From Kitasatospora terrestris (GTDB lineage: Bacteria > Actinomycetota > Actinomycetes > Streptomycetales > Streptomycetaceae): a stretch of 64,000 bases of DNA. A program made the position numbers and the translations under genes. The stretch lies in the NCBI RefSeq assembly GCF_039542905.1, contig NZ_BAABIS010000001.1, forward strand, positions 1,674,001 to 1,738,000, written 5' to 3'. Shown one piece after another: positions 56,007-64,000 of the stretch (the first letter of the stretch is position 1; every line of letters begins with the position of its first letter). The notes below the pieces were generated by a model. The model was given only the letters and a program-made list of their open reading frames with translations. It was not told the origin of the DNA and did not search any database.

Positions 56007-57395
56007 TCAGAGCACCCAGCCGAGCGGGATGATGATCACGATGGCGACCACCGAGATGACGGTCTCCATCACCGACCAGGACTTGATCGTCTGGCCGACG
56101 CTCATCCCGAAGTACTCCTTGACCAGCCAGAACCCGGCGTCGTTGACGTGCGAGAAGAACAGCGACCCGGCGCCGATGGCGAGCACCAGCAGGGCGGCGT
56201 GGGTGGAGGACATGTCGGCCGCGAGCGGGGCGACGATGCCGGCCGCGGTGATGGTGGCGACGGTGGCGGAACCGGTGGCGAGGCGGATCAGGACGGCGAT
56301 CAGCCAGCCCAGCAGCAGCGCGGAGATGTGCCACTTGCTCGACCACTCGCTGACGGCGTTGCCGACGCCCACGTCGATCAGGGTCTGCTTGAAGCCGCCG
56401 CCCGCGCCGACGATGAAGACGATGCCGGCGATCGGGCCGAGCGAGCCGCCGACGGTCTCGGAGATCCGGTCCTTGCTGAACCCGGCGGCCCGGCCGAGGG
56501 TGAGCATCGCGAGCAGGGTGGCGGCGAGCAGCGCGATCAGCGGCGAGCCGACGAAGTCGAGGACGCGCTGGACGGGGGCCTTCGGGTCGTCGATCACGAC
56601 GTCGGCGAGGGCCTTGCCGAGCATCAGGACGACGGGCAGCAGGATGGTGGCCAGGACGGCCCCGAAGCGCGGGGTCCTCTCCCGCTCGGCCACCACGGGT
56701 GCGGTGGTGGTGGGGATCTCCAGCGGGCCGACCCAGCGTTCGGCGACCCGGGCGAAGAGCGGTCCGGCGACGATCAGGGTGGGGACGGCGACCAGCAGGC
56801 CGAGGGCGAGGGTGATGCCGAGGTCGGCCTTGAGGGCGTCGACGGCGACCAGCGGACCGGGGTGCGGCGGGACCAGGCCGTGCAGCACGGAGAGTCCGGC
56901 GAGGGCGGGGATGCCGAGCCGCAGCAGCGGGACGTTGCCGCGGCGGGCGACCAGCAGCACGATCGGGATCAGCAGCACCACGCCGACCTCGAAGAACAGC
57001 GGCAGGCCGAGCACGGCGGCGATCAGGGCCATCGCCCAGGGCAGGGTGCGGCGGCCGGAGCGGGCCAGCACGGTGTCGGCGACGATGTTGGCGCCGCCGG
57101 AGTCGGCGAGCAGCTTGCCGAGCATCGCGCCGAGGCCGATCAGCAGGCCGACGCCGGCCACGGTGGCGCCGAAGCCGGTGGAGAAGCTGGTGAGCAGCTT
57201 GTCGAAGGGGGCGCCGGCGACGGCGGCGAGCAGGCCGGAGCCGAGGGTAAGGGCGAGGAAGGGGTGCAGCTTGAGCTTGGTGATCAGCAGCACGATCGCG
57301 CCGATGGAGAGCAGCACGGCGAGCAGCAGCTGGGTGTCGCTGTCGGTGTGCGGGAGCGCCGGTGCGCCGGCGGCGAGCAGGGTGGTGGGGGTCAC
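56007..57395 (-). CDS. gntP: Gluconate:proton symporter
   Basis: A 462-residue transporter of the GntP family with about 12-14 helices. Family marks include LALTLGSGLLAAVAG, GFGATVAGVGLLIGLGAMLG, LVPPHPGPLVAVDAL (a known GntP motif) and FSHVNDAGFWLVKEYFGMSV. It imports gluconate or a similar sugar acid. GTG at 57395 overlaps the gntK stop by GTGA. The TnpB element lies 20 nt after its stop codon and did not damage it. Confidence 0.94.
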   Translation of the reverse strand: MTPTTLLAAGAPALPHTDSDTQLLLAVLLSIGAIVLLITKLKLHPFLALTLGSGLLAAVAGAPFDKLLTSFSTGFGATVAGVGLLIGLGAMLGKLLADSGGANIVADTVLARSGRRTLPWAMALIAAVLGLPLFFEVGVVLLIPIVLLVARRGNVPLLRLGIPALAGLSVLHGLVPPHPGPLVAVDALKADLGITLALGLLVAVPTLIVAGPLFARVAERWVGPLEIPTTTAPVVAERERTPRFGAVLATILLPVVLMLGKALADVVIDDPKAPVQRVLDFVGSPLIALLAATLLAMLTLGRAAGFSKDRISETVGGSLGPIAGIVFIVGAGGGFKQTLIDVGVGNAVSEWSSKWHISALLLGWLIAVLIRLATGSATVATITAAGIVAPLAADMSSTHAALLVLAIGAGSLFFSHVNDAGFWLVKEYFGMSVGQTIKSWSVMETVISVVAIVIIIPLGWVL

Positions 57396-57931
57396 GCGAG
57401 GTCTCCGTTGACGGGCCGCAGGGCTGCCGCGGCCATCTCGACGAGCTGTTCGGGGGTGGGGCCGACGTCCAGGACGGTGCCGTGCTCGTCCGGCTGGAGC
57501 GGTTCGAGGGTGGCGTACTGGGAGTCGAGCAGGGAGGTGGGCATGAAGTGGCCCACCCGGTGGGCCAGGCGGTCCTCGACCAGGTCGTGGCTGCCGCTGA
57601 GGTGCAGGAAGTACGCGTCGGGGCAGGCCGCGCGCAGGGTGTCGCGGTAGCGGCGTTTCAGCGCGGAGCAGGTCACCACTCCCCCGGTGCCGGCGGCCCG
57701 CCGCGCCCCGAGCCACTGGCCGAGGGCCCGCAGCCAGGGTTCGCGGTCCCGGTCGTCGAGCGGGATGCCGGCGCTCATCTTGGCGATGTTGGCGGGCGGG
57801 TGGAAGTCGTCGGCCTCCGCGTACGGGAGGCCGAGCCGTTCCGCGAGCAGCCGGGCGACGGTGGTCTTCCCGACTCCGGAGACGCCCATCACGACGACGG
57901 TGGGCATCCGGTTCTCGACGTTGAGAGCCAT
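57392..57931 (-). CDS. gntK: Gluconokinase
   Basis: A 179-residue kinase. The P-loop GVSGVGKTTVARLLAERLG is at about 16-34; DDFHPPANIAKMSAGIPLDD and LKRRYRDTLR are signature parts of the thermoresistant gluconokinase family. It makes 6-phosphogluconate for the pentose phosphate path. ATG at 57931 (MALNVENRMPTVVV) follows AGGAG; the longer frame at 57976 starts in the promoter. First gene of the gntK-gntP operon. Confidence 0.94.
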   Translation of the reverse strand: MALNVENRMPTVVVMGVSGVGKTTVARLLAERLGLPYAEADDFHPPANIAKMSAGIPLDDRDREPWLRALGQWLGARRAAGTGGVVTCSALKRRYRDTLRAACPDAYFLHLSGSHDLVEDRLAHRVGHFMPTSLLDSQYATLEPLQPDEHGTVLDVGPTPEQLVEMAAAALRPVNGDLA

Positions 57932-57975
57932 GGGTGGTGCTCCTGTTCTGCCTGTCCGTGCGCAACTGTCGCCCA

Positions 57976-58017
57976 AAGGTATGACTTATTCAAGCCGTCG
58001 CAACACAATCGTCATAC
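57976..58017. promoter_or_regulatory. gnt operator/promoter region
   Basis: GTATGAC (57979-57985) and GTCATAC (58011-58017) are inverted and 32 bp apart, about three helical turns. For the gnt operon a GTTGCG/TACCTT pair with a 17-bp spacer is seen on the minus strand (-10 complement AAGGTA at 57976-57981), so the first half-site touches the -10. It probably binds the divergent GntR/FCD protein. Confidence 0.6.
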
Positions 58018-58061
58018 TTTTGATTTCCGGGGCCGTCCGGCGGCCCGGATAGGCTGGGGCG

Positions 58062-58775
58062 ATGGAGATCCAGGGCCTGCCCGGCCAGCTGCTCGCCGAC
58101 CTCGGCCCGGCCATCGCCTCCGGCGAGATCCCCGAGGGGACGGTGCTGCGCGGCGAGGAGCTGGAGGAGAAGTACGGCGTCTCCCGCACCGTGGTCCGCG
58201 AGGCGGTGCGGATCCTGGAGTCGATGCGGATGGTCGCGCCCCGGCGGCGGGTCGGCATCACCGTCCAGCCCAAGGGCGACTGGGACGTCTTCGACCCGCT
58301 GGTGATCCGCTGGCGGCTGGCCGGCGCCGACCGGGCGGCGCAGCTCCGCTCGCTCAGCGCGCTGCGGGTGGCGGTGGAGCCCGCCGCGGCGGCGCTGGCC
58401 GCCGTGCAGGCGGACGACGACGCCCGCAGGGAGCTGGGCGCGCTGGCCGTCGAACTGACCGTCACCGCCCGCGCCGCCGACCTGGAGTCGTTCCTGCGCC
58501 ACGACATCGCCTTCCACGCGGCGGTGCTGCGGGCCTCCGGCAACGAGATGTTCGCTCATCTGAAGGACACCGTGGGGGCGGTGCTCACCGGCCGGACGGA
58601 GCATCACCTGATGCCGCACCAACCGCGCGAGTACGCGGTCCGATTGCACCGGGAGGTGGCCGAGGCGATCTGCGCGGGGGACGCGGACCGGGCCGAGCAG
58701 GCGATGCGCACCATCGTGGTCGGCGCGATGGACGAGCTGGACGCGACCCTGGAGCTGCCGCGCCGGGAGGGCTGA
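58062..58775 (+). CDS. gntR: GntR-family (FCD-type) gluconate regulator
   Basis: A 237-residue FadR-type regulator. The winged helix (LRGEELEEKYGVSRTVVREA, VRILESMRMV) is at about 25-65. The FCD domain (about 85-225) has metal-binding residues in LRHDIAFHAAVLRASGNEM, LMPHQPREY and LHREVAEAI. It is divergent from gntK-gntP and should repress it without gluconate. ATG at 58062 has no ribosome site; TAGGCT ends 6 nt before it, so a leaderless mRNA is likely. Confidence 0.9.
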   Translation: MEIQGLPGQLLADLGPAIASGEIPEGTVLRGEELEEKYGVSRTVVREAVRILESMRMVAPRRRVGITVQPKGDWDVFDPLVIRWRLAGADRAAQLRSLSALRVAVEPAAAALAAVQADDDARRELGALAVELTVTARAADLESFLRHDIAFHAAVLRASGNEMFAHLKDTVGAVLTGRTEHHLMPHQPREYAVRLHREVAEAICAGDADRAEQAMRTIVVGAMDELDATLELPRREG

Positions 58776-58865
58776 CGGCGCGCGTTCCGGCGGCTCCGGC
58801 GCATGGCCCGGCGGCGGCGGGGCAGGCTGGACGGGAAGGACCGGGTCGGGGAACGGGGGTCGCGG

Positions 58866-59180
58866 ATGTCCCGGGTACGTCGCCGACTGCCGGACGAGGT
58901 GCGGGCCGCCGCGGTGCGGGCCGGCCTGGCGGTCGCGTTCACGCTGGTCGCGGTGATCGTCGCGCTGCTGGCCTCGTACGGGCACAGCCCGCTGCTGACA
59001 CCGGCGCTGATGGTGATGGCGCTCGGGGTGTTCGCCGTCGCCTGGTGCCTGCTGGACGTGGCGATCACCCGGCAGATCGCGGCGCAGCGCCGGCGCGGAC
59101 CGAACACGGCCTCCCCGCTGGCGGGCGCCCGGGAGCGCGCACGGCGCCCGACGGGTCGTCGGGCGCCGCTGCGGAACTGA
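58866..59180 (+). CDS. Small basic membrane protein of unknown function
   Basis: A 104-residue protein with a basic N-terminus (MSRVRRRLPDEVRAAAVRAG), two membrane helices (about 21-41 and 47-72) and a basic tail. The family is not recognised. The ATG at 58866 was chosen because of the G-rich site before it; the frame is open from 58803. Its last codons form the terminator stem. Confidence 0.65.
   Translation: MSRVRRRLPDEVRAAAVRAGLAVAFTLVAVIVALLASYGHSPLLTPALMVMALGVFAVAWCLLDVAITRQIAAQRRRGPNTASPLAGARERARRPTGRRAPLRN
59143..59167. terminator. Hairpin inside the 3' end of the small membrane-protein gene
   Basis: GGCGCCCGACG (59143-59153) and CGTCGGGCGCC (59157-59167) with a 3-nt loop. It lies in the last codons of the plus-strand gene and just after the stop of the OYE gene, serving both. 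Confidence 0.75.
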
Positions 59181-59187
59181 GGCCGGG

Positions 59188-60285
59188 TCAGCCGCGCGGG
59201 CCCACGGCGAAGCCGTACTGGTGGGGCCAGGTGCGCTCGGCACCGAGCTCGCGGGCGGCGTGCAGCGCCCAGTACGGGTCGCGCAGCAGCTCGCGGCCGA
59301 GCATCACGGCGTCGGCCCGACCCTCGGCGACGACCGCCTCGGCCTGGGCGGGGTCGGTGATCAGGCCGACCGCGTTGACCGGCAGGCCGCCCTCGGTGCG
59401 GATCCGCTCGGCGAACGGGGTCTGGTAGCCGGGGCCGACCTCGACCTTGGCGTGCGGCGAGTTGCCGCCGCTGGAGACGTCCACCAGGTCGATGCCGACG
59501 GCCTGGAGCTCCTTGGCCAGCAGCACGCTCTCGTCCACGGTCCAGCTGGGCTGCTCGGGCAGCCAGTCGGTGGCGGAGAGGCGGAAGAACACCGGCAGGT
59601 CGGCGGGCCAGACGGCGCGCACCGCGGCGGCCACCTCCAGCGCCAGCCGGGCCCGGCCGGCGAACGAGCCGCCGTAGCCGTCGGTGCGCTTGTTGGTGAG
59701 CGGCGAGAGGAACTGGTGGATCAGGTAGCCGTGCGCGCCGTGCACCTCGGCCACCTGGAAGCCGGCCTCGGCGGCGCGCCGGGCGGCGTCGGCGAAGGCG
59801 GCGACCACCTGGCCGATCTCCTCCACGGACAGTTCGGCCGGGGCCTGGTGGTGCTCGCTGAACGCCTCGTCGGACGGGCCGACCGGCTGCCAGGCCAGCT
59901 CGTCGTCGGCCGGGATCGGGGCGCCGCCCAGCCAGGGCCGGTCGGTGCCGGCCTTGCGCCCGGCGTGGGCGAGCTGGATCGCGGGGACGGAGCCGTGCGC
60001 GGCGATCAGCGCGGCGACCCGGGCGAGCGCCTCCTGCTGCCGGTCGTTCCACAGGCCGAGGTCCCACGGGGAGATCCGGCCCTCGGCGGCGACGGCGGTG
60101 GCCTCGGTCATCACCAGGCCGGTGCCGCCGGCGGCGCGCGAGCCCAGGTGGGCGAGGTGGAAGTCGGTGGCCACGCCGGTCTCCGGGCCCTCGGCGGCCG
60201 CGGAGTACATGCACATCGGGCTCATCCACACCCGGTTCGGGATGGTCAGCGAGCGGAGGGTGATCGGCTCGAACAGGGCACTCAC
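59188..60285 (-). CDS. NADH:flavin oxidoreductase, Old Yellow Enzyme (YqjM type)
   Basis: A 365-residue FMN enzyme with a TIM-barrel fold. Marks are LFEPITLRSLTIPNRVWMSP, LVMTEATAVAAEGRIS, the catalytic pair in IQLAHAGRKAG, VHGAHGYLIHQFLSPLTNKR and AVGLITDPAQAEAVVAEGRA. It reduces activated C=C bonds with NAD(P)H, usually in defence against electrophiles. Cys25 in MSPMCMYS fits the YqjM redox-sensor cysteine. GTG at 60285 follows GAAGGAG. The divergent ArsR gene is its likely repressor. Confidence 0.93.
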   Translation of the reverse strand: MSALFEPITLRSLTIPNRVWMSPMCMYSAAAEGPETGVATDFHLAHLGSRAAGGTGLVMTEATAVAAEGRISPWDLGLWNDRQQEALARVAALIAAHGSVPAIQLAHAGRKAGTDRPWLGGAPIPADDELAWQPVGPSDEAFSEHHQAPAELSVEEIGQVVAAFADAARRAAEAGFQVAEVHGAHGYLIHQFLSPLTNKRTDGYGGSFAGRARLALEVAAAVRAVWPADLPVFFRLSATDWLPEQPSWTVDESVLLAKELQAVGIDLVDVSSGGNSPHAKVEVGPGYQTPFAERIRTEGGLPVNAVGLITDPAQAEAVVAEGRADAVMLGRELLRDPYWALHAARELGAERTWPHQYGFAVGPRG

Positions 60286-60321
60286 GGCAACTCCTTCGGC
60301 GGCACGCCGGGTCGGTCTGAC

Positions 60322-60376
60322 CCTCGTACGATAACCACCGTACTACGAGGCCTGTCAAACTACGAGAGTTCTCGTA
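60322..60376. promoter_or_regulatory. Two ArsR-type operators in the OYE/ArsR gap
   Basis: Site 1: CCTCGTA (60322-60328) and TACGAGG (60344-60350), inverted. It covers the OYE promoter: TTGACA (complement at 60353-60358), 17-19 bp, then TTATCG/TATCGT. Site 2: TACGAGAGTTCTCGTA (60361-60376), an almost perfect palindrome touching the ArsR -10 (TACTAT, 60375-60380). Both share the core TCGTA, as expected for one dimeric repressor. Confidence 0.77.
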
Positions 60377-60386
60377 CTATGGGGGC

Positions 60387-60749
60387 GTGACCGAGGCCGC
60401 AGAGACCCACACCGCCCTCCCGGAGCCCGCCGCGGGCGAGATCCGGCTGGAGGCGGTCCTGCACGCGCTCGCGGACCCGATGCGGCTGCGGATCGTCACC
60501 GAGCTGGCCGCCGCCGAGGCGGAGCAGAACTGCCTGGCCTTCGAGCTGCCCGTCACCAAGTCGACCATGACCCACCACTTCCGGGTGCTGCGCGAGGCCG
60601 GGGTGATCCGCCAGTGCCGGCGCGGCACCTCCAAGATGAACAGCCTGCGCAGCCGGGAGCTGGCCGAGCTGTTCCCCGGCCTGCTGGACGCGGTCGTGCG
60701 AGCCGCCGCCGGGCGCCACGGCGACTGCCGGACGGCCGGCGACCGCTGA
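60387..60749 (+). CDS. ArsR-family regulator of the OYE gene
   Basis: A 120-residue winged-helix protein (LHALADPMRLRIVTELAAAE, VTKSTMTHHFRVLREAGVIR). It has three cysteines (C49, C77, C114), none in a known metal-site pattern. A thiol sensor for electrophiles is plausible, given the OYE neighbour. GTG at 60387; TACTAT ends 6 nt before it with no ribosome site. Confidence 0.9.
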   Translation: MTEAAETHTALPEPAAGEIRLEAVLHALADPMRLRIVTELAAAEAEQNCLAFELPVTKSTMTHHFRVLREAGVIRQCRRGTSKMNSLRSRELAELFPGLLDAVVRAAAGRHGDCRTAGDR

Positions 60750-60782
60750 GGCGACCGGCGAGGGCCCGGCGACTGCCGCGCC

Positions 60783-60974
60783 TCAGTCGTCCAGCTCCTC
60801 CTCCGGGGAGTGCGGAAGGTCGATCCCGTGGCGCCGGGCGATCCTCAGCAGGCCGGTGATCCGGCCCCGGTACGCGTCCGCGCCGTCCTCGTCGCCCGCC
60901 GCCAGTGCGGACGCCAGCTCGGCGCGCGCCTGCGCGAGCTGCTCGCGGAGCTCCTGATCGAACACCTCTGCCAC
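60783..60974 (-). CDS. Small helical protein of unknown function
   Basis: A 63-residue protein: VAEVFDQELREQLAQARAEL, a helix with heptad character, then YRGRITGLLRIARRHGID and an acidic tail. It probably forms a helical hairpin. The GTG at 60974 fits best; the frame opens at 61013 with an unlikely Cys-rich addition. Such small proteins are common in Streptomyces; function not known. Confidence 0.65.
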   Translation of the reverse strand: MAEVFDQELREQLAQARAELASALAAGDEDGADAYRGRITGLLRIARRHGIDLPHSPEEELDD

Positions 60975-61107
60975 GCATCCAGCATGGAGGAATGCGCACG
61001 AATCATCAACCATCGGACACGGCGGTTCGCATTCCGTTCACCCCCGCGCGACGAATGGTCTATACCAATCAGGTACGGTGACCCACGAAAGCTGTCAATG
61101 AACGGCC

Positions 61108-62787
61108 GTGGGGGGCCCTATGACTGTCGATCACCTGCCCGCACCACCCAGCGACCAGGAGCTGTACTGGTACTTCGGTCCACAGCGCCGCTGGGTCCCG
61201 ATCTGCGCCGCGCTCGCCTTCCTGGCCAGCGCACTCACCATGGTCGGATTCGCACTCCGCACCCCGCTGCTCTGGCCCTTCCTGGCCGTGCTCGGGATCA
61301 ACCTCGTCGCGATGGCGCTCAGCGCCGTCAACGGACTGCGCCGCCGCCGGTTCACCCGCGAGGGCCACGAACTGCTGGCGGCCGGCTGGCGGCCCGAGAC
61401 GCCGCCGTCCGTCGACCTGTACCTGCCGACCTGCGGCGAACCGCTCGCCGTGCTCGCCAACGCCTACCGGGCCGTCGACGCGCTCGACGCCCCCGGCCCG
61501 CTCACCGTCTGGATCCTCGACGACGCCGACCGCGCCGAGGTCGCCGACCTCGCCGCCCGGCACGGCTTCCGCTACGTGGTCCGGCCCGACCGCGGCCGGT
61601 ACAAGAAGGCCGGCAACCTCAACCACGCGCTCACCCTGAGCGACGCCGAGTACGTCGCCATCCTGGACGCCGACTTCGCACCGCGCCCGGACTTCCTGCG
61701 CCACCTGCTGCCGTACTTCGGCGACGAGCGGATCGGCATCGTGCAGAGCCCGCAGTGCTTCGACACCGACCCGTCGATGAGCTGGGTGCAGCGCGCCGCC
61801 GGCGCCGCCCAGGAGTGGTTCTTCCGCTGGATCCAGCCCGCCCGCGACGCCAGCGACGCCGCGATCTGCTGCGGGAGCAACGCCGTCTACCGGCGCGCCG
61901 CGATCGACGCCGCCGGCGGCTTCGCCCGGCTCGACCACAGCGAGGACATGTACACCGGCCTCGCGCTGTTCCGGCACGGCTACCTGACCCGGTACGTCCC
62001 GGTCCTGGTCGCCAAGGGCACCTCCCCGGAGGACACCGCCTCCTTCGTCAACCAGCAGTACCGCTGGGCCATGGGCAACCTGCACCTGATCGGCGACCGC
62101 GAGGCCGCCCGGATGCGCCGCGGCCTGCCCTGGCGGATGCGCCTGTGCTTCGCCGAGGGCGTCATCGGCTACCTCGCCGCCGCCGTCAACGTGCTCACCG
62201 CGCCGCTGCCGCCGCTGGTGATGCTGTACTTCTTCCCCGGCCAGATCCGCGCCTGGTACGTGCTGCCGATGCTCTCGCTGCTCTGGCTGTGGCACGTCCT
62301 GCTGCCCCGGGTCAGCCGTACCCGCTGGCGGGCCGAGGTGCTGCGCGCCAACGTGCTGATGAGCATGGCCGCCGGCGCCGCGTTCTGGCACACCCTGCGC
62401 GGCCGCAGCGCCGCCTGGGTGCCCACCGGCGCCGGGCGCGGCCGCCCCGGCGGCCTGGCCCGCCGGGTGCTCGGCGCCTCCCTGCTCTGGATCGCCGGGA
62501 CGCTCGCCGCGACCGCCGCCGGCGTCGCCCTGGTCACCGTGCGGCACGGCTGGTCGCACAGCTGGGGCCTCGCCCTGTACCTGCTCGTCCAGGCCCAGCT
62601 CGGCCTGCCGCTGGTCCGCGACCTCGCCCTGGAACTGCGGCCCCGCGCGCGCCGGGAGAGCACCGGCCCGGTCGGCGCGATCCTGCCGCGGCGCTGGCCC
62701 GAGGGCCTCGCCGTGACCTGCGCGCTCGCCCTGCTCGGCGTGCTCGCCTCCGGATGGGCGGCCCCGATGCTGCCGTGGCTCGGCTGA
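61108..62787 (+). CDS. Cellulose-synthase-like family 2 glycosyltransferase
   Basis: A 555-559-residue membrane enzyme. Two N-terminal helices (about 30-70), a GT2 domain and about five C-terminal helices. The catalytic motifs are in order: WILDDADRAE (DD), AILDADFAPR (DxD), DHSEDMYTG (ED) and QQYRW (QxxRW). It makes a beta-linked polysaccharide and exports it as it is formed. The start may be GTG 61108 or ATG 61120 (MTVDHLPAPPS). It differs from the CslA-type gene of Streptomyces by the short C-terminus without a PilZ domain. It is followed 12 nt later by an acyltransferase gene. Confidence 0.9.
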   Translation: MGGPMTVDHLPAPPSDQELYWYFGPQRRWVPICAALAFLASALTMVGFALRTPLLWPFLAVLGINLVAMALSAVNGLRRRRFTREGHELLAAGWRPETPPSVDLYLPTCGEPLAVLANAYRAVDALDAPGPLTVWILDDADRAEVADLAARHGFRYVVRPDRGRYKKAGNLNHALTLSDAEYVAILDADFAPRPDFLRHLLPYFGDERIGIVQSPQCFDTDPSMSWVQRAAGAAQEWFFRWIQPARDASDAAICCGSNAVYRRAAIDAAGGFARLDHSEDMYTGLALFRHGYLTRYVPVLVAKGTSPEDTASFVNQQYRWAMGNLHLIGDREAARMRRGLPWRMRLCFAEGVIGYLAAAVNVLTAPLPPLVMLYFFPGQIRAWYVLPMLSLLWLWHVLLPRVSRTRWRAEVLRANVLMSMAAGAAFWHTLRGRSAAWVPTGAGRGRPGGLARRVLGASLLWIAGTLAATAAGVALVTVRHGWSHSWGLALYLLVQAQLGLPLVRDLALELRPRARRESTGPVGAILPRRWPEGLAVTCALALLGVLASGWAAPMLPWLG

Positions 62788-62798
62788 GGAACGAAGCG

Positions 62799-64000
62799 AT
62801 GCGAAACACCCCTGCCCACTTCCGGCCCGACGTCGAGGGCCTGCGGGCCGTCGCCGTCCTGGCCGTGCTCGGCTTCCACGCCGCCGTCCCCGGCCTCGCG
62901 GGCGGATTCGTCGGCGTCGACGTCTTCTTCGTCATCTCCGGCTACCTGATCACCGGCCTGCTGCTGCGCGAGGCCCGCGCCACCGGACGGATCCGGCTCA
63001 CCGAGTTCTTCGCCCGGCGGGCCCGGCGCCTGCTGCCCTCCGCCGGGCTGGTGCTGGCGGCCGTCGCGGTCGCCGGAGCCGTCCTGACCGTGCCGCTGCG
63101 CCGCGCCGACCTGGAACGGGACGTGCTGGCCGCCGCCCTGTCCGCCGCCAACTGGCGGTTCGTCGCCCAGCAGACCGACTACCTGGCGGCCGGGCGGGAG
63201 CAGAGCCCGCTGCTGCACTTCTGGTCGCTCGCGGTCGAGGAGCAGTTCTACCTCCTCTGGGCACCCCTGGTACTGCTCGCCGCCTGGCTGCTCCGGCGGC
63301 GCCTGCGGGCCGGCGTCGCCGCGCTCGCCCTGGCCGTCGGACTCGGCTCCTTCGCCCTCTCGCTGCAGTGGACCTCCGCCGCGTACCTGGCGACGCCCAC
63401 CCGGGCCTGGCAGTTCGCGGTCGGCGCCCTGGTCGCGGCGGTGCCGTGGCGCGAACTGCCGCGGCTGCTCGGCGAACCGGTCGCCTGGCTCGGCGCGACC
63501 GCCCTCGGCTGGGCCGTCCTGCGGTACGACTCCGGTACGCCGTACCCGGGTTGGGCGGCACTGCTGCCCACCCTCGGGACGGCCGCGGTGATCCTCGCCG
63601 GGCCGCGCGCCTCGGTCGGCCGCCTGCTGGCCCTGCGCGCGCCGCGCGCCCTGGGCCGGCTCTCCTACCAGCTGTACCTCTGGCACTGGCCGGTCCTGGT
63701 CTTCGCCGAGGCCTGGTACGGCGGCACGCCCGGCTGGCCGGTCAAGGCGGCCCTGACCGCGGCCGCCGCCCTGCCCGCCGCCGCCGCCCTGCACTGGGTC
63801 GAGCAGCCGCTGCGCCGCAACGCGGTGGTCGCCGAACTGCCGCGCCGCGGGCTCTCCCTGGGCGTCACCGCGGTGGTCGTCCCGGTCCTGCTGGCCCTGC
63901 TGGTCGGCAGTGGCACGCTGCGCCTGCTCGGCCCCGCCACCCCGGTCGACCCGGCCGGCCTGCCGGCCGGCGCGGCGAGCGGCCCCTCGCTGCTCGCCGG
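62799..64000 (+). CDS. Acyltransferase family 3 membrane protein, cut by the window edge
   Basis: Open to the end of the window (400 codons seen). It starts MRNTPAHFRPDVEGLRAVAV, with the AT3 signature and the catalytic His in GFHAAVPGLAGGFVGVDVFF. Later HFWSLAVEEQFYLLWAPLVL and YQLYLWHWPVLVFAE are typical of OafA/YrhL-type proteins that often carry a C-terminal SGNH domain (not visible). It would acetylate a sugar or glycan outside the cell. It follows the glycosyltransferase by 12 nt, so it may modify its product. Confidence 0.92.
   Translation, partial: MRNTPAHFRPDVEGLRAVAVLAVLGFHAAVPGLAGGFVGVDVFFVISGYLITGLLLREARATGRIRLTEFFARRARRLLPSAGLVLAAVAVAGAVLTVPLRRADLERDVLAAALSAANWRFVAQQTDYLAAGREQSPLLHFWSLAVEEQFYLLWAPLVLLAAWLLRRRLRAGVAALALAVGLGSFALSLQWTSAAYLATPTRAWQFAVGALVAAVPWRELPRLLGEPVAWLGATALGWAVLRYDSGTPYPGWAALLPTLGTAAVILAGPRASVGRLLALRAPRALGRLSYQLYLWHWPVLVFAEAWYGGTPGWPVKAALTAAAALPAAAALHWVEQPLRRNAVVAELPRRGLSLGVTAVVVPVLLALLVGSGTLRLLGPATPVDPAGLPAGAASGPSLLA

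Overview
This is a high-GC (about 72%) chromosomal window from a streptomycete-type actinomycete. Streptomyces or Kitasatospora fits best. The evidence is the codon bias, frequent GTG starts, a Streptomyces-type rRNA operon without spacer tRNAs, a DasR-type (dre) operator before crr-ptsI, a GylR-type glycerol operon, and the actinobacterial GarA/FtsR/small-basic-protein/DUF881 cluster. About 50 protein genes, one rrn operon, one tandem glycine riboswitch and one solitary TnpB element are supported. Two genes are cut by the window edges.

Layout. 1-10860: accessory metabolism and transport: a MocR/GntR regulator divergent from a PNPOx-like protein, a sugar porter, a dienelactone hydrolase, an orphan phosphorothioate-type HNH endonuclease, an MFS exporter, a HAD protein, a PhzF protein, a CPBP protease, a glutamate-cysteine-ligase-like enzyme and two proteins of unknown function. 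10865-17299: gcvP behind a tandem glycine riboswitch, a PRC/DUF2382 protein and an MFS pump. 17316-23219: dinB translationally coupled to two paralogous Tat-type secreted or anchored proteins, then an MFS pump divergent from a double-module Lrp regulator, and a SanA-like protein. 23257-32234 (all minus strand): a conserved actinobacterial block of MerR, bifunctional nuclease, FtsR, GarA-like FHA protein, DUF881, small basic protein, DUF881, a nucleotidyltransferase fused to a degenerate phosphomannomutase, and a CDP-alcohol phosphatidyltransferase. 32292-37900: the rrn operon (minus strand), with its promoter region back to back with that of crr-ptsI. 38087-40250: crr-ptsI, the general phosphotransferase components. 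40344-48286: acetoacetyl-CoA synthetase, a phytoene-desaturase-like oxidoreductase, a repeat-rich spacer, a coupled Nudix-regulator/Nudix/esterase operon, a small membrane protein and a homocysteine methyltransferase. 48480-53573: the glycerol regulon gylR, glpF, glpK, glpD. 53633-58775: an EEP-family phosphatase, the TnpB element, and the gluconate operon gntP-gntK with its divergent regulator. 58866-64000: a small membrane protein, an OYE/ArsR divergent pair, a small soluble protein, a cellulose-synthase-like glycosyltransferase and a truncated acyltransferase.

Regulation is unusually readable. There is a dre site before crr, matching 17-bp palindromes before gylR and before glpF, paired TCGTA-core operators between the OYE and ArsR genes, and inverted or direct repeats at several other promoters. 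At least nine genes have a TAnnnT-like -10 hexamer ending 6-7 nt before the start codon, which predicts leaderless mRNAs. The best candidates for new biology are the two paralogues coupled to dinB, the mutase domain without its catalytic loops, the GlpF pore with an altered second NPA motif, the TnpB element with its overlapping right-end RNA, and the riboswitch hairpin next to the gcvP ribosome-binding site. All assignments are from reading the sequence and recalling families; no database search was run.
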